Program-made: the position numbers and the translations under genes
The notes under the pieces: model-generated
Told to the model about the DNA's origin: nothing
Database searches by the model: none
Seen by the model: only the letters and a program-made list of their open reading frames with translations
DNA from: Microbacterium sp. SS28
GTDB lineage: Bacteria; Actinomycetota; Actinomycetes; Actinomycetales; Microbacteriaceae
Reading direction: 5' to 3'
NCBI RefSeq assembly: GCF_022761035.1
Contig: NZ_JAKWJP010000001.1
Span: forward strand, 992,001-1,056,000
Length of the DNA stretch: 64,000 nucleotides
Part shown: in pieces, positions 1 through 8,097 of the stretch
Layout: each line of letters begins with the position of its first letter
Position numbering within the stretch: the first letter of the stretch is position 1

Positions 1-644
1 CCGCGCCCGACCCTGCCGTCGAGCCTCCTCTGGACGACCCCGCGGCTGCCGCTGCGACGGCCGCGCATGGCCCGCGGATGGCCATTGCCGACCCGCTCGT
101 CGCGACGGATGGCGTGAGAGCCGAGTCGCCCGGCCCGACGCCGGTCCGCGAAGGCCGGATGCGCTCGCTCTGGCACCGCTCGACCTCGACGTGGTGGCGC
201 CGCGTCGCATGGGCGGCGGGCGCGCTCGTCGTCGCTGCCGCGATCGTCGCGACGGTCGTGGTGCTCTCAGCCCCTCGTCCGGACGCGACGCTGCATGCGA
301 CCGCAGACCATGCGGGCGATGACCTCATCCGCATGGTGACCGGGGAGGTGATCGATCTCGAGATCGATTCCTCGACGCTCACGAGCTACGGCTCGTACCT
401 CGGCCTTGAGATCTGGTCGGTCGTCAACGCGTTCGGCTCGCCGTGCCTCCTCGCCGTGTACCGGGGCAGCATCCTCTCCGAAGTCCGCTGCGCTCCCCCG
501 GCGGCGGCGCTCATCATGGACGTCTCGTCGTCCGGCGACGGCTTCGAGGGATTCGACGGCGTTGCCGGCGTCGGCATCATCCGGTTCATCCACCGAGGCG
601 AGACGGTCGACGCCTACGTCCACCTGCTGCCCGGGACCTCCTGA
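1..644 (+). CDS. Membrane-anchored hypothetical protein, paralogue A (5' partial)
   Basis: The frame is open from the left edge (first full codon at base 3) to the stop at 642-644, so the true start lies outside the window; an internal ATG at 78 is unlikely to be it. The visible 213 residues are an Ala/Pro/Asp-rich linker, one transmembrane segment (VAWAAGALVVAAAIVATVV) and an exported domain of about 110 residues. That domain has paired Cys (SPCLL and RCAPP) and a terminal IRF-x-HRGE-x-VDAYV motif. The same order occurs in the next gene and in the gene at 31778-32722. Function is unknown. The stop overlaps the next start (TGATG), so the two are co-translated. Confidence 0.7.
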   Translation, partial: APDPAVEPPLDDPAAAAATAAHGPRMAIADPLVATDGVRAESPGPTPVREGRMRSLWHRSTSTWWRRVAWAAGALVVAAAIVATVVVLSAPRPDATLHATADHAGDDLIRMVTGEVIDLEIDSSTLTSYGSYLGLEIWSVVNAFGSPCLLAVYRGSILSEVRCAPPAAALIMDVSSSGDGFEGFDGVAGVGIIRFIHRGETVDAYVHLLPGTS

Positions 645-1384
645 TGAACGCGCCTGCGCCCTCTGATGACGAGCGCGAACTGGCCGAGCTGCGCGCGAGG
701 GCCTACGGCCGGCATCCCGACATCGACGTCGACCCGGCCGCGCTGGATCGATTGAGAGAACTCGAAGCCGCCCACCTCGGAACCTCGCTCGATGTGGCCG
801 ATGCCGAGCGGGACGAACCGGACGACGGGCTCGCATCGCCCTCAGCCGAACCGCCAGCCGAGCCGCCCGTCGAGTCGGCACAGGTCGCACCGCCCGACAC
901 GGCCCCGCCACGAACGCGCTGGAGCACCGCAATAGGCGGGCGGCGGGGCAGGCTCGTGGCTGGCGCCTCGGTGACGGTCCTCGCGCTCGCGTACACCCTG
1001 TCGTGGCTCGTCGGACCGCATCCCGATGCCGACCTGCGTCCTGTCGCGGACGAGCCGGACGGGGTCGTGCTCTCCATGCTCGACTTCCTCGGGGCGGATG
1101 GCGATCCGGCCGAGGTCCGAGGCTACGAAGCGTACGGCGGCCTCGAGCCGTGGTTCGTCGTGGACGCGCAGGGGCTCCACTGCTTCATGATCATCCAGCG
1201 CCCGGGGAGCGTCGACGGCGCCAACTGCGTGCCGCCCGGCGTCGAACTCTTCGCGGACATCACCCCCTGGCCGACGTGGCGCGACGACGATGGCGAGGCG
1301 CTCCCCGACGGGAGCATGATCCGGTTCCACTACCGCGGAGACCGCGTGGAGGTCTTCGTCTATCCCTCCGCAGCGGAGGGCTGA
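644..1384 (+). CDS. Membrane-anchored hypothetical protein, paralogue B
   Basis: A protein of 246 residues; the ATG at 644 overlaps the upstream stop by one base, so coupling decides the start. Residues 1-45 form a charged cytoplasmic segment with the motif ELAELRARAYG, followed by a Pro/Glu/Ala-rich linker. One transmembrane helix lies near residues 105-125 (LVAGASVTVLALAYTLSWLV). The extracytoplasmic domain has two Cys (LHCFM and NCVPP) and ends in MIRFHYRGDRVEVFVYP. It is a tandem paralogue of the preceding gene and of the gene at 31778-32722. The Cys pair suggests an exported disulphide-bonded domain; the function is not recognised. Its 3' end overlaps the convergent SnoaL-like gene by 25 bases. 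Confidence 0.75.
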   Translation: MNAPAPSDDERELAELRARAYGRHPDIDVDPAALDRLRELEAAHLGTSLDVADAERDEPDDGLASPSAEPPAEPPVESAQVAPPDTAPPRTRWSTAIGGRRGRLVAGASVTVLALAYTLSWLVGPHPDADLRPVADEPDGVVLSMLDFLGADGDPAEVRGYEAYGGLEPWFVVDAQGLHCFMIIQRPGSVDGANCVPPGVELFADITPWPTWRDDDGEALPDGSMIRFHYRGDRVEVFVYPSAAEG

Positions 1385-1746
1385 GACTCCCCCGCGGCGG
1401 CCGGGCCGCCGAATCCGTAGCAGCGCATCGCGCTGATGAGATCATCCGCGATGTCGTACGCGACGCAGTACCGCGTGCGCACATCATGCTGTGCGTCGGC
1501 GGCCGCGCAGTCGCCTTCGAGGTACGCATGCCCGTCCGCCACGACGTACGTGTGCGTGTGCCAGTCCGCCCTCGACGCGTGCAGGGCGATGACGTAGTCC
1601 CTCACCGCGACGGCGCCCTGGACGACCTCGCCCGTGTCCGCGATGACCCAGGTCGCATCGGCTGAGTAGCACGCGGCGATGTCGTCGCCCCGGCCCATCA
1701 GCTGGAAGTAGCGGTCCATCGTGCGCTGCGCTGAAGCTGTCGACAT
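1360..1746 (-). CDS. SnoaL/NTF2-like small protein
   Basis: 128 residues when started at the ATG at 1744-1746, which has a GGAGGCG ribosome site just upstream; a longer reading from 1791 lacks one. The sequence (MDRYFQLMGRGD near the start, then a CYSADATWVIADTGE strand and a GAVAVRDYVIALH helix) fits the cone-shaped NTF2/SnoaL fold with small hydrophobic pockets. Members range from polyketide cyclases and isomerases to simple ligand binders, so the substrate cannot be named. It converges on and overlaps paralogue B. Confidence 0.65.
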   Translation of the reverse strand: MSTASAQRTMDRYFQLMGRGDDIAACYSADATWVIADTGEVVQGAVAVRDYVIALHASRADWHTHTYVVADGHAYLEGDCAAADAQHDVRTRYCVAYDIADDLISAMRCYGFGGPAAAGESQPSAAEG

Positions 1747-1852
1747 GGGACGCCTCCGAAAGTCGGTGCGCGGCCCGATCCACTCGAGCACGCGGGTTCA
1801 CAGGTACGGCCGGCAGTCGTCCGTCACGACGGCGGGCGGCCGCGGCATCCGT

Positions 1853-2206
1853 CTATCCGACGACCTCGTGATAGTCGGTGTAGGGCGCATCGAGTCCCGG
1901 CAGATGGACGACGTACTCGAGCCACTGCTGGAGGATCGGGCCCGCGACCGCGAGCCACCCACGGCCCTCGGCGGTGTCGTCGAAGCCTCCGTTCGGCGAC
2001 ACCCGATCACGCGCCTCCAGGCTTTCGACTTCGACGAGCGCGAGGTACTGCCCGACCTGGTCGCCGCGTTCGCCTTTCAGCAGCGCGACCCGCCAGCCGG
2101 GCAGAGGCGGCAGCTGCTCGAGGCTGCCGGCCAGGAAGCGCTCGAACTCCTCGCCGCTGACGCCGGGGCGCAGCTCCAAGGAGTGCAGTCCATAGATCGT
2201 TCCCAT
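1853..2206 (-). CDS. Small conserved hypothetical protein, ferredoxin-like (Dabb/EthD-type) candidate
   Basis: 117 residues from the ATG at 2204-2206, preceded by GAGGGGAA. It begins MGTIYGLHSLELRPGV and has the pattern of a short alpha/beta barrel protein: a strand, the helix GEEFERFLAGSLEQL, a second strand WRVALLKGERG, then YLALVEVES. This resembles the dimeric alpha-beta barrel superfamily that includes Dabb, EthD and ABM domains. No catalytic motif is obvious. It lies back-to-back with the DUF998-like gene. Assignment to the fold is by pattern only. Confidence 0.55.
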   Translation of the reverse strand: MGTIYGLHSLELRPGVSGEEFERFLAGSLEQLPPLPGWRVALLKGERGDQVGQYLALVEVESLEARDRVSPNGGFDDTAEGRGWLAVAGPILQQWLEYVVHLPGLDAPYTDYHEVVG

Positions 2207-2337
2207 GACGATTCCCCTCGGATCCGGGTCGATCTCATCGTGGCACTGCTCCGCACGATGCGCACCACCCCGGCGTGCGAACCGTCCGATGCGGTCCAAC
2301 CGCCCCACTCCGGGCGGAATGGATGGACAATCGTGCC

Positions 2338-3489
2338 ATGGCACACGGTGCGTGGTCTGAGGCGATCCGCTTCGAGGCTGCCGCGGTGCGTGTCGAGAGA
2401 CAGCTGCACCGCCGGGGAGTCGTCGATGCGCGACGCTTCGCGGCGCGCACCGAGGCCCGCGCGATCGTCGTCGCGACCCTGGCGTTCGCCGTGGGACTCG
2501 CGGCCGGGGCGATCGCGTTCTGGGGTCGTCCCGTGCCGGTGTGGGAGGGCGCGTCAGTGGGGGCTGCGGGCATCGCGGTCGCGGCATCCATCACCCTCGC
2601 CGCTGCGGCGGTGAGCTATCGGCTCGCCGCCCGCGATCCGCGGCAGGCGTGGCTCGGCGACATCACGCGCTCCCGGCGCGCGTGGATGACCGGGGCGCTG
2701 GCGCTCTCGCTCGCCGGCGTCTTCGGGATGCTCCAGTGGATGCTGTTCCACGCCGCCTCGCTGATCTGGCCGGGCGCCGTCGTCGACACCCTGACCGCGA
2801 CCGTGATCGTCGCCCTCGTGGCGGGGACCTCGGGCTACATGGGGTTCGAGGTCGCCGCGCACGTCACTGCGACGAAGCTTGTGCTGCTGCTGTTCACCGT
2901 CGTCGCGGTCGGGTTCGCGGTGAGCGTCGCGACGACGCAGGACGACGGGTGGTACCAACTCAACTTCAGCGTGCTCGGCGGCAGCGGCGGGGTCACGGCG
3001 GCTGTCTTCAACGTGACGCTCATCCTGGCCGGGGGCGTCACGGCGCTGCTCGCGCTCTATCTGCTGACGGGGCTGGAGGCGTGGGCGCACACCGAGCCGA
3101 GGGTGACGCGCGCCCGCGGGCTCGTCGTCTACGGCGTGTTCCTCGTGCTCGCGGCGTGCTTCATCGGCGCGGCCCTCGTGCCGGTCACGCTCAGCCAGAT
3201 CGGCCACAACATCTTCGCCATCGGAATGGCCGTCGTGTTCGGGGCCCTCCTGCTGGGTCTGCGGTGGGTGCTGCCCTGCCTGCCGTGGCCGATCGTCCTG
3301 CTCGGCCTCGCGGTCGCGGGCGGCATCCTGTTCTCCGCCACGCTGTTCTGGGTCGGCTATTACACCCTCGTGACGCACGAAATGGTCTGCGCGGGCCTCG
3401 TCGTGGGGTGGCTGCTGCTCTTCACGCGGACGCTCGCGGCGGCTGAGCGCACGGACCGGGCGGTCACCGTCCCGGATGCCGAGTCCTGA
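2338..3489 (+). CDS. DUF998-like integral membrane protein
   Basis: 383 residues. The ATG at 2338 was chosen because GACAAT lies at 2326-2331, six bases upstream, as expected of a leaderless transcript, and no ribosome site is visible. After a cytoplasmic segment of about 45 residues there are roughly ten hydrophobic helices to near residue 365. The central HVTATK...FSVLGGSGGVTAAVFN stretch resembles the conserved loop of DUF998 membrane proteins. No transport or enzymatic function is established for that family. It stands alone. Confidence 0.6.
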   Translation: MAHGAWSEAIRFEAAAVRVERQLHRRGVVDARRFAARTEARAIVVATLAFAVGLAAGAIAFWGRPVPVWEGASVGAAGIAVAASITLAAAAVSYRLAARDPRQAWLGDITRSRRAWMTGALALSLAGVFGMLQWMLFHAASLIWPGAVVDTLTATVIVALVAGTSGYMGFEVAAHVTATKLVLLLFTVVAVGFAVSVATTQDDGWYQLNFSVLGGSGGVTAAVFNVTLILAGGVTALLALYLLTGLEAWAHTEPRVTRARGLVVYGVFLVLAACFIGAALVPVTLSQIGHNIFAIGMAVVFGALLLGLRWVLPCLPWPIVLLGLAVAGGILFSATLFWVGYYTLVTHEMVCAGLVVGWLLLFTRTLAAAERTDRAVTVPDAES

Positions 3490-3653
3490 GCCGCCGCACG
3501 ACGACGGCGAACGCCGCCTCCCGCGATACGAGCGGGCTTCGGGATGCCGCGACCGCGCCCCCCACGGCGGGTCGCCCTCCCCACTCGGTCCCCAAGCCCA
3601 TGTCGCCGGTAGGTGCGACGATGCGCAGGACGAGCGATGCGCGGGAGGGCAGG

Positions 3654-4850
3654 ATGCGGGGCGAGGCGACAGTGCTGCACGCCGACCTTGACGCGTTCTA
3701 CGCCTCGGTCGAGCAGCGCGATGCGCCCGCCCTGCGCGGCCGGCCCGTCATCGTCGGGGGCGGGGTCGTTCTCGCGGCGAGCTACGAGGCGAAGGCCCGT
3801 GGCGTGCGCACCGCGATGGGCGGCCGTCAGGCGCGCGAGCTGTGCCCGGATGCCGTCGTCGTCCCGCCCCGGATGGAGGCCTACTCGGCGGCGAGCAAGG
3901 ACGTGTTCGCGATCTTCCGCGACACGACGCCCCTCGTCGAGGGGCTCTCGATCGACGAGGCGTTCCTCGAGGTCGGTGGGCTGCGCCGCATCGCGGGCAC
4001 CCCCGAGCAGGTCGCCGTGCAGTTGCGCGCCCGCGTCCGGGCCGAGGTGGGGCTCGCCATCTCGGTGGGGGTCGCCCGCACGAAGTTCCTCGCGAAGGTC
4101 GCGAGCGCCGTCAGCAAGCCTGACGGACTGCTCATCGTCGAGCCGGAGCGCGAGCAGGCGTTCCTCCTCCCGCTGCCGGTCGAACGACTGTGGGGAGTCG
4201 GGGCCGTGACGGCCGAGAAGCTGCATCGGCTCGGCATCCACACCGTGGGGCAGCTGGCCGAGCTCGAGGAAGCGACCGCCGAGCGGCTGCTCGGCCGGGC
4301 CGCCGGTGCGCACCTGCATGCGCTGGCCCGACTGCGGGATCCGCGGCCCGTCGACACGACGCGGCGGCGCGGGTCGATCGGGTCGCAGCGCGCGCTCGGC
4401 AACCGTCCGCGCTCGGCCGACGAGCTGGAGGTCATCCTCACGCAGATCGTCGATCGCCTCGCCCGCCGCATGCGCGACCACGACCGCGTGTGCCGCACGA
4501 TCGTGCTGCGCCTCCGCTTCGGCGACTACGCGAAGGCGACGCGATCGCGCAGCCTCCGCACCCCGACCGAGCGCACCGCGGTGATCCTCGCCGTGGCCCA
4601 GGGACTGCTCGCCGCAGCACTGCCCGAGATCTCGGAGCGCGGCATCACGCTCATCGGCATCTCGTTCACGCAGCTGGCACGGGCCGACAGCGTCCCGCCC
4701 GAGCTCCCGATCGACTGGGATGACGGGGCGCGCCTCGACACGGTGCTCGATGCCGTGCGCGATCGGTTCGGCACGGCATCCGTCGCCCGCGCAGCGCAGC
4801 TCGGTCGCGATCCGGGGTGGTCGACGCCGCTGCTGCCCGAGCACGAGTGA
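3654..4850 (+). CDS. dinB: DNA polymerase IV (Y-family translesion polymerase)
   Basis: 398 residues from the ATG at 3654, which has GGAGGG at 3643-3648; ATGs at 3600 and 3621 are alternatives with weaker sites. The catalytic palm motifs are intact: HADLDAFYASVEQRD near residues 9-23, with the first metal-binding Asp11, and GLSIDEAFLEV with Asp101 and Glu102. KFLAKVASAVSKPDG and LWGVG follow, then the thumb helix-hairpin-helix and the little-finger domain. Y-family enzymes copy across damaged template with low fidelity and no proofreading. The C-terminus has no obvious beta-clamp motif that I can point to with certainty. The gene is monocistronic. Confidence 0.93.
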   Translation: MRGEATVLHADLDAFYASVEQRDAPALRGRPVIVGGGVVLAASYEAKARGVRTAMGGRQARELCPDAVVVPPRMEAYSAASKDVFAIFRDTTPLVEGLSIDEAFLEVGGLRRIAGTPEQVAVQLRARVRAEVGLAISVGVARTKFLAKVASAVSKPDGLLIVEPEREQAFLLPLPVERLWGVGAVTAEKLHRLGIHTVGQLAELEEATAERLLGRAAGAHLHALARLRDPRPVDTTRRRGSIGSQRALGNRPRSADELEVILTQIVDRLARRMRDHDRVCRTIVLRLRFGDYAKATRSRSLRTPTERTAVILAVAQGLLAAALPEISERGITLIGISFTQLARADSVPPELPIDWDDGARLDTVLDAVRDRFGTASVARAAQLGRDPGWSTPLLPEHE

Positions 4851-4866
4851 CGTCTCGCGCCTCTCC

Positions 4867-4911
4867 CCCACCCACCCTTTCGGGGAGGTACGGGTAGGCG
4901 ATCCGGGTGGG
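4867..4911. repeat. Direct-repeat copy 1 and G/C-rich inverted repeat downstream of the ATPase/LuxR gene
   Basis: Bases 4867-4883 (CCCACCCACCCTTTCGG) match bases 5758-5774 on the other side of the ATPase/LuxR gene at 16 of 17 positions. Here the sequence also pairs imperfectly with GGGTGGG at 4905-4911, so it may form a transcript terminator between dinB and the convergent regulator gene. Both readings, regulator site or terminator, remain possible. Confidence 0.45.
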
Positions 4912-5742
4912 TCAGACCTTCGCCAGCGCCACCAGCTCGGTCCGCGAACCGGCACCCGACTTGCGCAGCAGGTTCGAGACGTGGAACTTGACGGTGTTCT
5001 CGCTTACGCCGAGCGTCTGCGCGATCTCGCGGTTGCGTCGCCCCGCGGCGAGCAGCCGCAGCACGTCGCGCTCACGGGGGCTGGCGTCGACGGCGTCGGG
5101 CAGTTCGCCGGATGCCGCGGGAGGGTCGAGCGGGAGACGGATGCCGATCTCCGAGCCCCAGCCGCGCGTCGACGACACCGAGAGGTGCCCGGCGAGCACC
5201 GCGACCTGCTCGGCCACGGGGCGCAGGACATCGTCGTGCACCGTGAGCTCGCCGCGGCCGTCATCCCGGATCGCGATGAGCAGATGCAGGCCGTCGCAGT
5301 CCCACTGGATGCGCACGCGACTCGTCTCGCCGCGGTCGACGATTGCCAGCACGGCGCTGCGCACGATCGCGCGCGCCGCATGCGCGACATCCCCGGGCAG
5401 CGCACGTCCGTTCGCCGGCGGCTCGACGAACTGGACGTCGAGCTCGCTGTAGCGGACGAGCGGACGCAGATCGGTCTGCAGGCGCTGGAACGCGCCGCCC
5501 ACTGCCTCGAGGGCCGCGCCCTGCTCGTCGCTCTGCTCGCGCAGGCTCACGAGCGCGCCCGCCGCGACGTCGACGGCCATCGCCCGCGCCGCACGGTCGT
5601 CCAGCCGCGGCGAGCGCAGCGTCGCGAGCAGGGACTCGAGCGTCAGTGCGTGCCGATCCCGCTGCTCGGCGAGCGCGCGGGTGTTGTCGGCGACGGCACG
5701 CCGAGACGGGGGTGGAGCGGGCACGGAGCCGACGGCGGTCAC
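4912..5742 (-). CDS. Histidine-kinase-like ATPase fused to a LuxR DNA-binding domain
   Basis: 276 residues from a GTG at 5740-5742. Residues 1-95 are helical and resemble the dimerisation part of a kinase. Residues 110-205 resemble a GHKL ATPase fold (AARAIVRSAVLAIV, IRDDGRGELTV, GWGSEIGIRLPL). Residues 212-276 are a complete LuxR helix-turn-helix (SPRERDVLRLLAAGRRNREIAQ and SENTVKFHVSNLLRK). No phosphoacceptor His is evident and no receiver domain is present. It looks like a one-component regulator controlled by nucleotide binding or by a signal through its N-terminus. It is divergent from hxlB-hxlA, so control of the RuMP genes is a reasonable guess, and it is flanked by a 17-bp direct repeat. 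Confidence 0.75.
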   Translation of the reverse strand: MTAVGSVPAPPPSRRAVADNTRALAEQRDRHALTLESLLATLRSPRLDDRAARAMAVDVAAGALVSLREQSDEQGAALEAVGGAFQRLQTDLRPLVRYSELDVQFVEPPANGRALPGDVAHAARAIVRSAVLAIVDRGETSRVRIQWDCDGLHLLIAIRDDGRGELTVHDDVLRPVAEQVAVLAGHLSVSSTRGWGSEIGIRLPLDPPAASGELPDAVDASPRERDVLRLLAAGRRNREIAQTLGVSENTVKFHVSNLLRKSGAGSRTELVALAKV

Positions 5743-5757
5743 GGTCGCCTACTCTAT

Positions 5758-5779
5758 CCCACCCATCCTTTCGGATGGG
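5758..5779. promoter_or_regulatory. Perfect hairpin and direct-repeat copy 2 in the LuxR/hxlB divergent region
   Basis: CCCATCC at 5762-5768 and GGATGGG at 5773-5779 form a perfect 7-bp stem around a TTTC loop. The first 17 bases (5758-5774) repeat those at 4867-4883 with one mismatch. It lies 15 bases before the GTG of the ATPase/LuxR gene and about 57 bases before hxlB, so it could be an operator for both or a structure in the regulator's 5' leader. Confidence 0.5.
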
Positions 5780-5836
5780 CACAACCGTTCCAGGGCAGGA
5801 GGGCACGACACCGCACCGCGGCGCGACACTCGTGTG

Positions 5837-6418
5837 ATGCCCACCATCGTCACCGTCTCGCCGAGCGCCGCAGTGTCGCTCGTCGCCAACGAGACAATGC
5901 GCGCCGCCGAGCGAACCGCCGTCGCAGCGAGCGGATCCCTGGCCGCCCTCGCCGAGATGCTCTGGTCGGCCGAGCGCGTCTTCGTGCTGGGCGCCGGTCG
6001 CTCCGGTCTCGCGCTGCGCATGACCGCGATGCGGCTGATGCACCTGGGCATGGACGTCCACGTCGTCGGCGAGACCACGGCGCCCGCCATCCAAGCCGGT
6101 GACGTCCTGCTGACCGCGAGCGGATCGGGAACCACCGAGTCGATCGTGCGGGCCGCACGCACCGCCGCAGGCGTCGGCGCGCAGATCGGCGCGATCAGCA
6201 CGGCGGCCGATTCGCCGCTCTCAGCGGTCGCCGACGTGACGGTGATCGTGCCCGCGGCCCAGAAGCTCGACCGCTCGGCGGTCTCGTCGGCGCAGTACGC
6301 GGGCAGCCTCTTCGAGCAGGTCGTCGTGCTGCTCGGCGACGGGCTGTTCCACGCACTGTGGCAGCGCCAGGGCAGCAGCGCCGACGAGTTGTGGCCCCGC
6401 CACGCCAACCTCGAATGA
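5837..6418 (+). CDS. hxlB: 6-phospho-3-hexuloisomerase (RuMP pathway)
   Basis: 193 residues. It isomerises D-arabino-hex-3-ulose-6-phosphate to fructose-6-phosphate. The single SIS domain shows the phosphosugar loop VFVLGAGRSGLALRMTAMRLMHLGM (residues ~48-72), VGETTAPAI, and SGSGTTESIV, with the length usual for HxlB. The ATG at 5837 lacks a ribosome site; GACACT at 5825-5830 sits six bases upstream, as in a leaderless transcript. It is followed 59 bases later by hxlA, and together they form the ribulose monophosphate module used for formaldehyde fixation or, in reverse, for pentose supply. Confidence 0.85.
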   Translation: MPTIVTVSPSAAVSLVANETMRAAERTAVAASGSLAALAEMLWSAERVFVLGAGRSGLALRMTAMRLMHLGMDVHVVGETTAPAIQAGDVLLTASGSGTTESIVRAARTAAGVGAQIGAISTAADSPLSAVADVTVIVPAAQKLDRSAVSSAQYAGSLFEQVVVLLGDGLFHALWQRQGSSADELWPRHANLE

Positions 6419-6477
6419 CCCCGCGGGCCCGTCGCACGGCCCGAACACCCACCCCACCCCTGCTACAAGGAGCACGC

Positions 6478-7101
6478 ATGAAGCTGCAGTTCGCGATCGA
6501 CACCCTGACCACCGAGAAGGCCCTGGAGCTCGCCGCGGCGGCCGCCGCGCACGTCGACATCCTCGAACTCGGAACCCCCCTCATCAAGAGCGAGGGCCTG
6601 TCGGCCATCACCGCACTGAAGGCGGCGCACCCCGACAAGGTGGTCTTCGCCGACCTGAAGACGATGGATGCCGGTGAGCTCGAGGCCGACATCGCCTTCG
6701 ACGCCGGCGCCGACCTCGTCACGGTCCTCGGCTCGGCCGACGACAGCACCATCGCAGGTGCGGTCAAGTCCGCCAAGGCGCGCGGAAAGGGCGTCGTCGT
6801 CGACCTCATCGGCGTGGCCGACAAGCCCGCGCGCGCGAAGCAGGTCATCGCGCTCGGCGCCGAGTTCGTCGAGATGCACGCGGGCCTCGACGAGCAGGCC
6901 CAGGCCGGATACTCGCTCGACAGCCTGCTGCGCGACGGCGAGGCATCGGGCGTTCCGTTCTCTGTCGCCGGCGGCGTCAACGCGGGTTCGATCGCCGCCG
7001 TGCGCGCATCCGGCGCCCGCGTCGCGGTGGCCGGCGGCGCGATCTACGGCGCGCCGGATGTGTCGGCCGCAGCCGCCGCGCTGCGCGCCGGGCTCGTCTG
7101 A
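6478..7101 (+). CDS. hxlA: 3-hexulose-6-phosphate synthase (RuMP pathway)
   Basis: 207 residues from an ATG preceded by AAGGAG. It condenses formaldehyde with ribulose-5-phosphate. The orotidine-decarboxylase-type barrel is clear: MKLQFAIDTL at the start, the catalytic DLKTMD motif (Asp59, Lys61, Asp64), then EMHAGLDEQ, and the phosphate loop VAGGVNAGSI and VAVAGGAIYG. The length equals that of typical stand-alone HxlA. It is the second gene of the hxlB-hxlA pair and is followed by a strong hairpin. Confidence 0.9.
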   Translation: MKLQFAIDTLTTEKALELAAAAAAHVDILELGTPLIKSEGLSAITALKAAHPDKVVFADLKTMDAGELEADIAFDAGADLVTVLGSADDSTIAGAVKSAKARGKGVVVDLIGVADKPARAKQVIALGAEFVEMHAGLDEQAQAGYSLDSLLRDGEASGVPFSVAGGVNAGSIAAVRASGARVAVAGGAIYGAPDVSAAAAALRAGLV

Positions 7102-7116
7102 GCCGTCCTCTTCGGA

Positions 7117-7159
7117 CGAGCGGGCGAGCGGTGCCGATTCGGCACTGCCCGCCCGCTCG
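7117..7159. terminator. Terminator hairpin after hxlA
   Basis: A long, slightly imperfect inverted repeat (CGAGCGGGC... against ...GCCCGCTCG, with an inner GTGCCGA/TCGGCAC stem) lies 16 bases past the hxlA stop. It separates hxlA from the convergent lipoprotein gene and can serve both strands. Confidence 0.65.
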
Positions 7160-7179
7160 ACTCGTCCTCCGCCGCTCCG

Positions 7180-7731
7180 TCAGTTCAGGGTCATCTCGAA
7201 GTGCTCGTTGGTCGCGGTGTCGCACGTCGTGATCCGCCACATCGCCGTCCCGCCCTCCATGACGCGGGCCATCTCGATGATGAGCGGGCTCGGCCACTGT
7301 TCGCCCGAGAGCTGGGCCGCGTCGTAGGCGCCGGTCCCGAGCGTCTGCTGTTCCGCTTCCGTGAGCTCGACCTCGTGGGTGGCGAGGGTCTCGAGCGTTC
7401 GCACGTCGACGAGGGACTCCCTGCCGGCACTCGGGTCGTCCACCCGATCTCCGAAGACGTCGCTCCTCGTATCGGCGCTGCGGAGTCGCCAGACCCACTC
7501 CGCGTCGACGTACTCCAGCCGCAGGCCGACGATGCTGCCGCCGACCGCAGACGACTCGCCGGGGAGGGACTCGAGGAAGTCGGTCGGCCACGAGAACTCC
7601 GACGGCATGCAGGTGCCGGGGTAGTCCTCGCCGACCGCAGCGGGCGGATCGGGGACCGTCGCACACGCGGCGCAGGACACGGCTGCGACGAGGACCAGGG
7701 CGCCGATGCCCAGACGCGGTCGCGCGCTCAT
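7180..7731 (-). CDS. Secreted lipoprotein of unknown function
   Basis: 183 residues from the ATG at 7729-7731; a GTG two codons upstream is possible. A basic n-region is followed by a hydrophobic core (LGIGALVLVAAVSCAAC) ending in a lipobox-like Cys, so the protein should be lipid-anchored outside the membrane. The mature part has two further Cys (GTCMPSEF and TTCDTATN) and no recognised domain. It starts 10 bases after the S4-domain gene ends, so the two are probably co-transcribed. Confidence 0.65.
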   Translation of the reverse strand: MSARPRLGIGALVLVAAVSCAACATVPDPPAAVGEDYPGTCMPSEFSWPTDFLESLPGESSAVGGSIVGLRLEYVDAEWVWRLRSADTRSDVFGDRVDDPSAGRESLVDVRTLETLATHEVELTEAEQQTLGTGAYDAAQLSGEQWPSPLIIEMARVMEGGTAMWRITTCDTATNEHFEMTLN

Positions 7732-7741
7732 CCGCACCCCG

Positions 7742-7969
7742 TCACGGGCAGACGCGCACCCGGCGTCCCTCGAAGGCGACGACGTCGCCGACCTGCAGCT
7801 GGCGTCCCCGGCGGCGATCGACCTCGTCGTTCACGGTGACGTAGCCGTCGATGATGGCTTCCTTCACCTCTCCCCCGGAGTCGAGGACCCCCGCGAACTT
7901 GAGGAACTGCCCGAGGCGAATGCCCTCGCCGCCGATCGGGACGTCTTCGATCGGAGCCGGGTTCGTCAT
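7742..7969 (-). CDS. S4-domain RNA-binding protein (YbcJ-like)
   Basis: 75 residues, the usual size for stand-alone S4 proteins. The S4 fold is visible throughout: RLGQFLKFAGVLDSGGEVKEAI, then DGYVTVNDEVDRRRGRQLQVGD, which is the RNA-binding loop of the family. It presumably binds structured RNA such as rRNA; no catalytic domain is attached. TAGCAT lies 6 bases before the ATG on the coding strand (7976-7981), suggesting a leaderless start. Confidence 0.85.
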   Translation of the reverse strand: MTNPAPIEDVPIGGEGIRLGQFLKFAGVLDSGGEVKEAIIDGYVTVNDEVDRRRGRQLQVGDVVAFEGRRVRVCP

Positions 7970-8097
7970 CCCCGAATGCTAGCCGACGAGTACGGGCCCG
8001 GAAGCCGGTCGTCCCGCGGATCCTCGGCGATTCACACGTGGCGAGCCCAGCCGTCAAGTCCCGCGGCGATGTCGAAGCGTCCCGGTAGCGTCATCTG

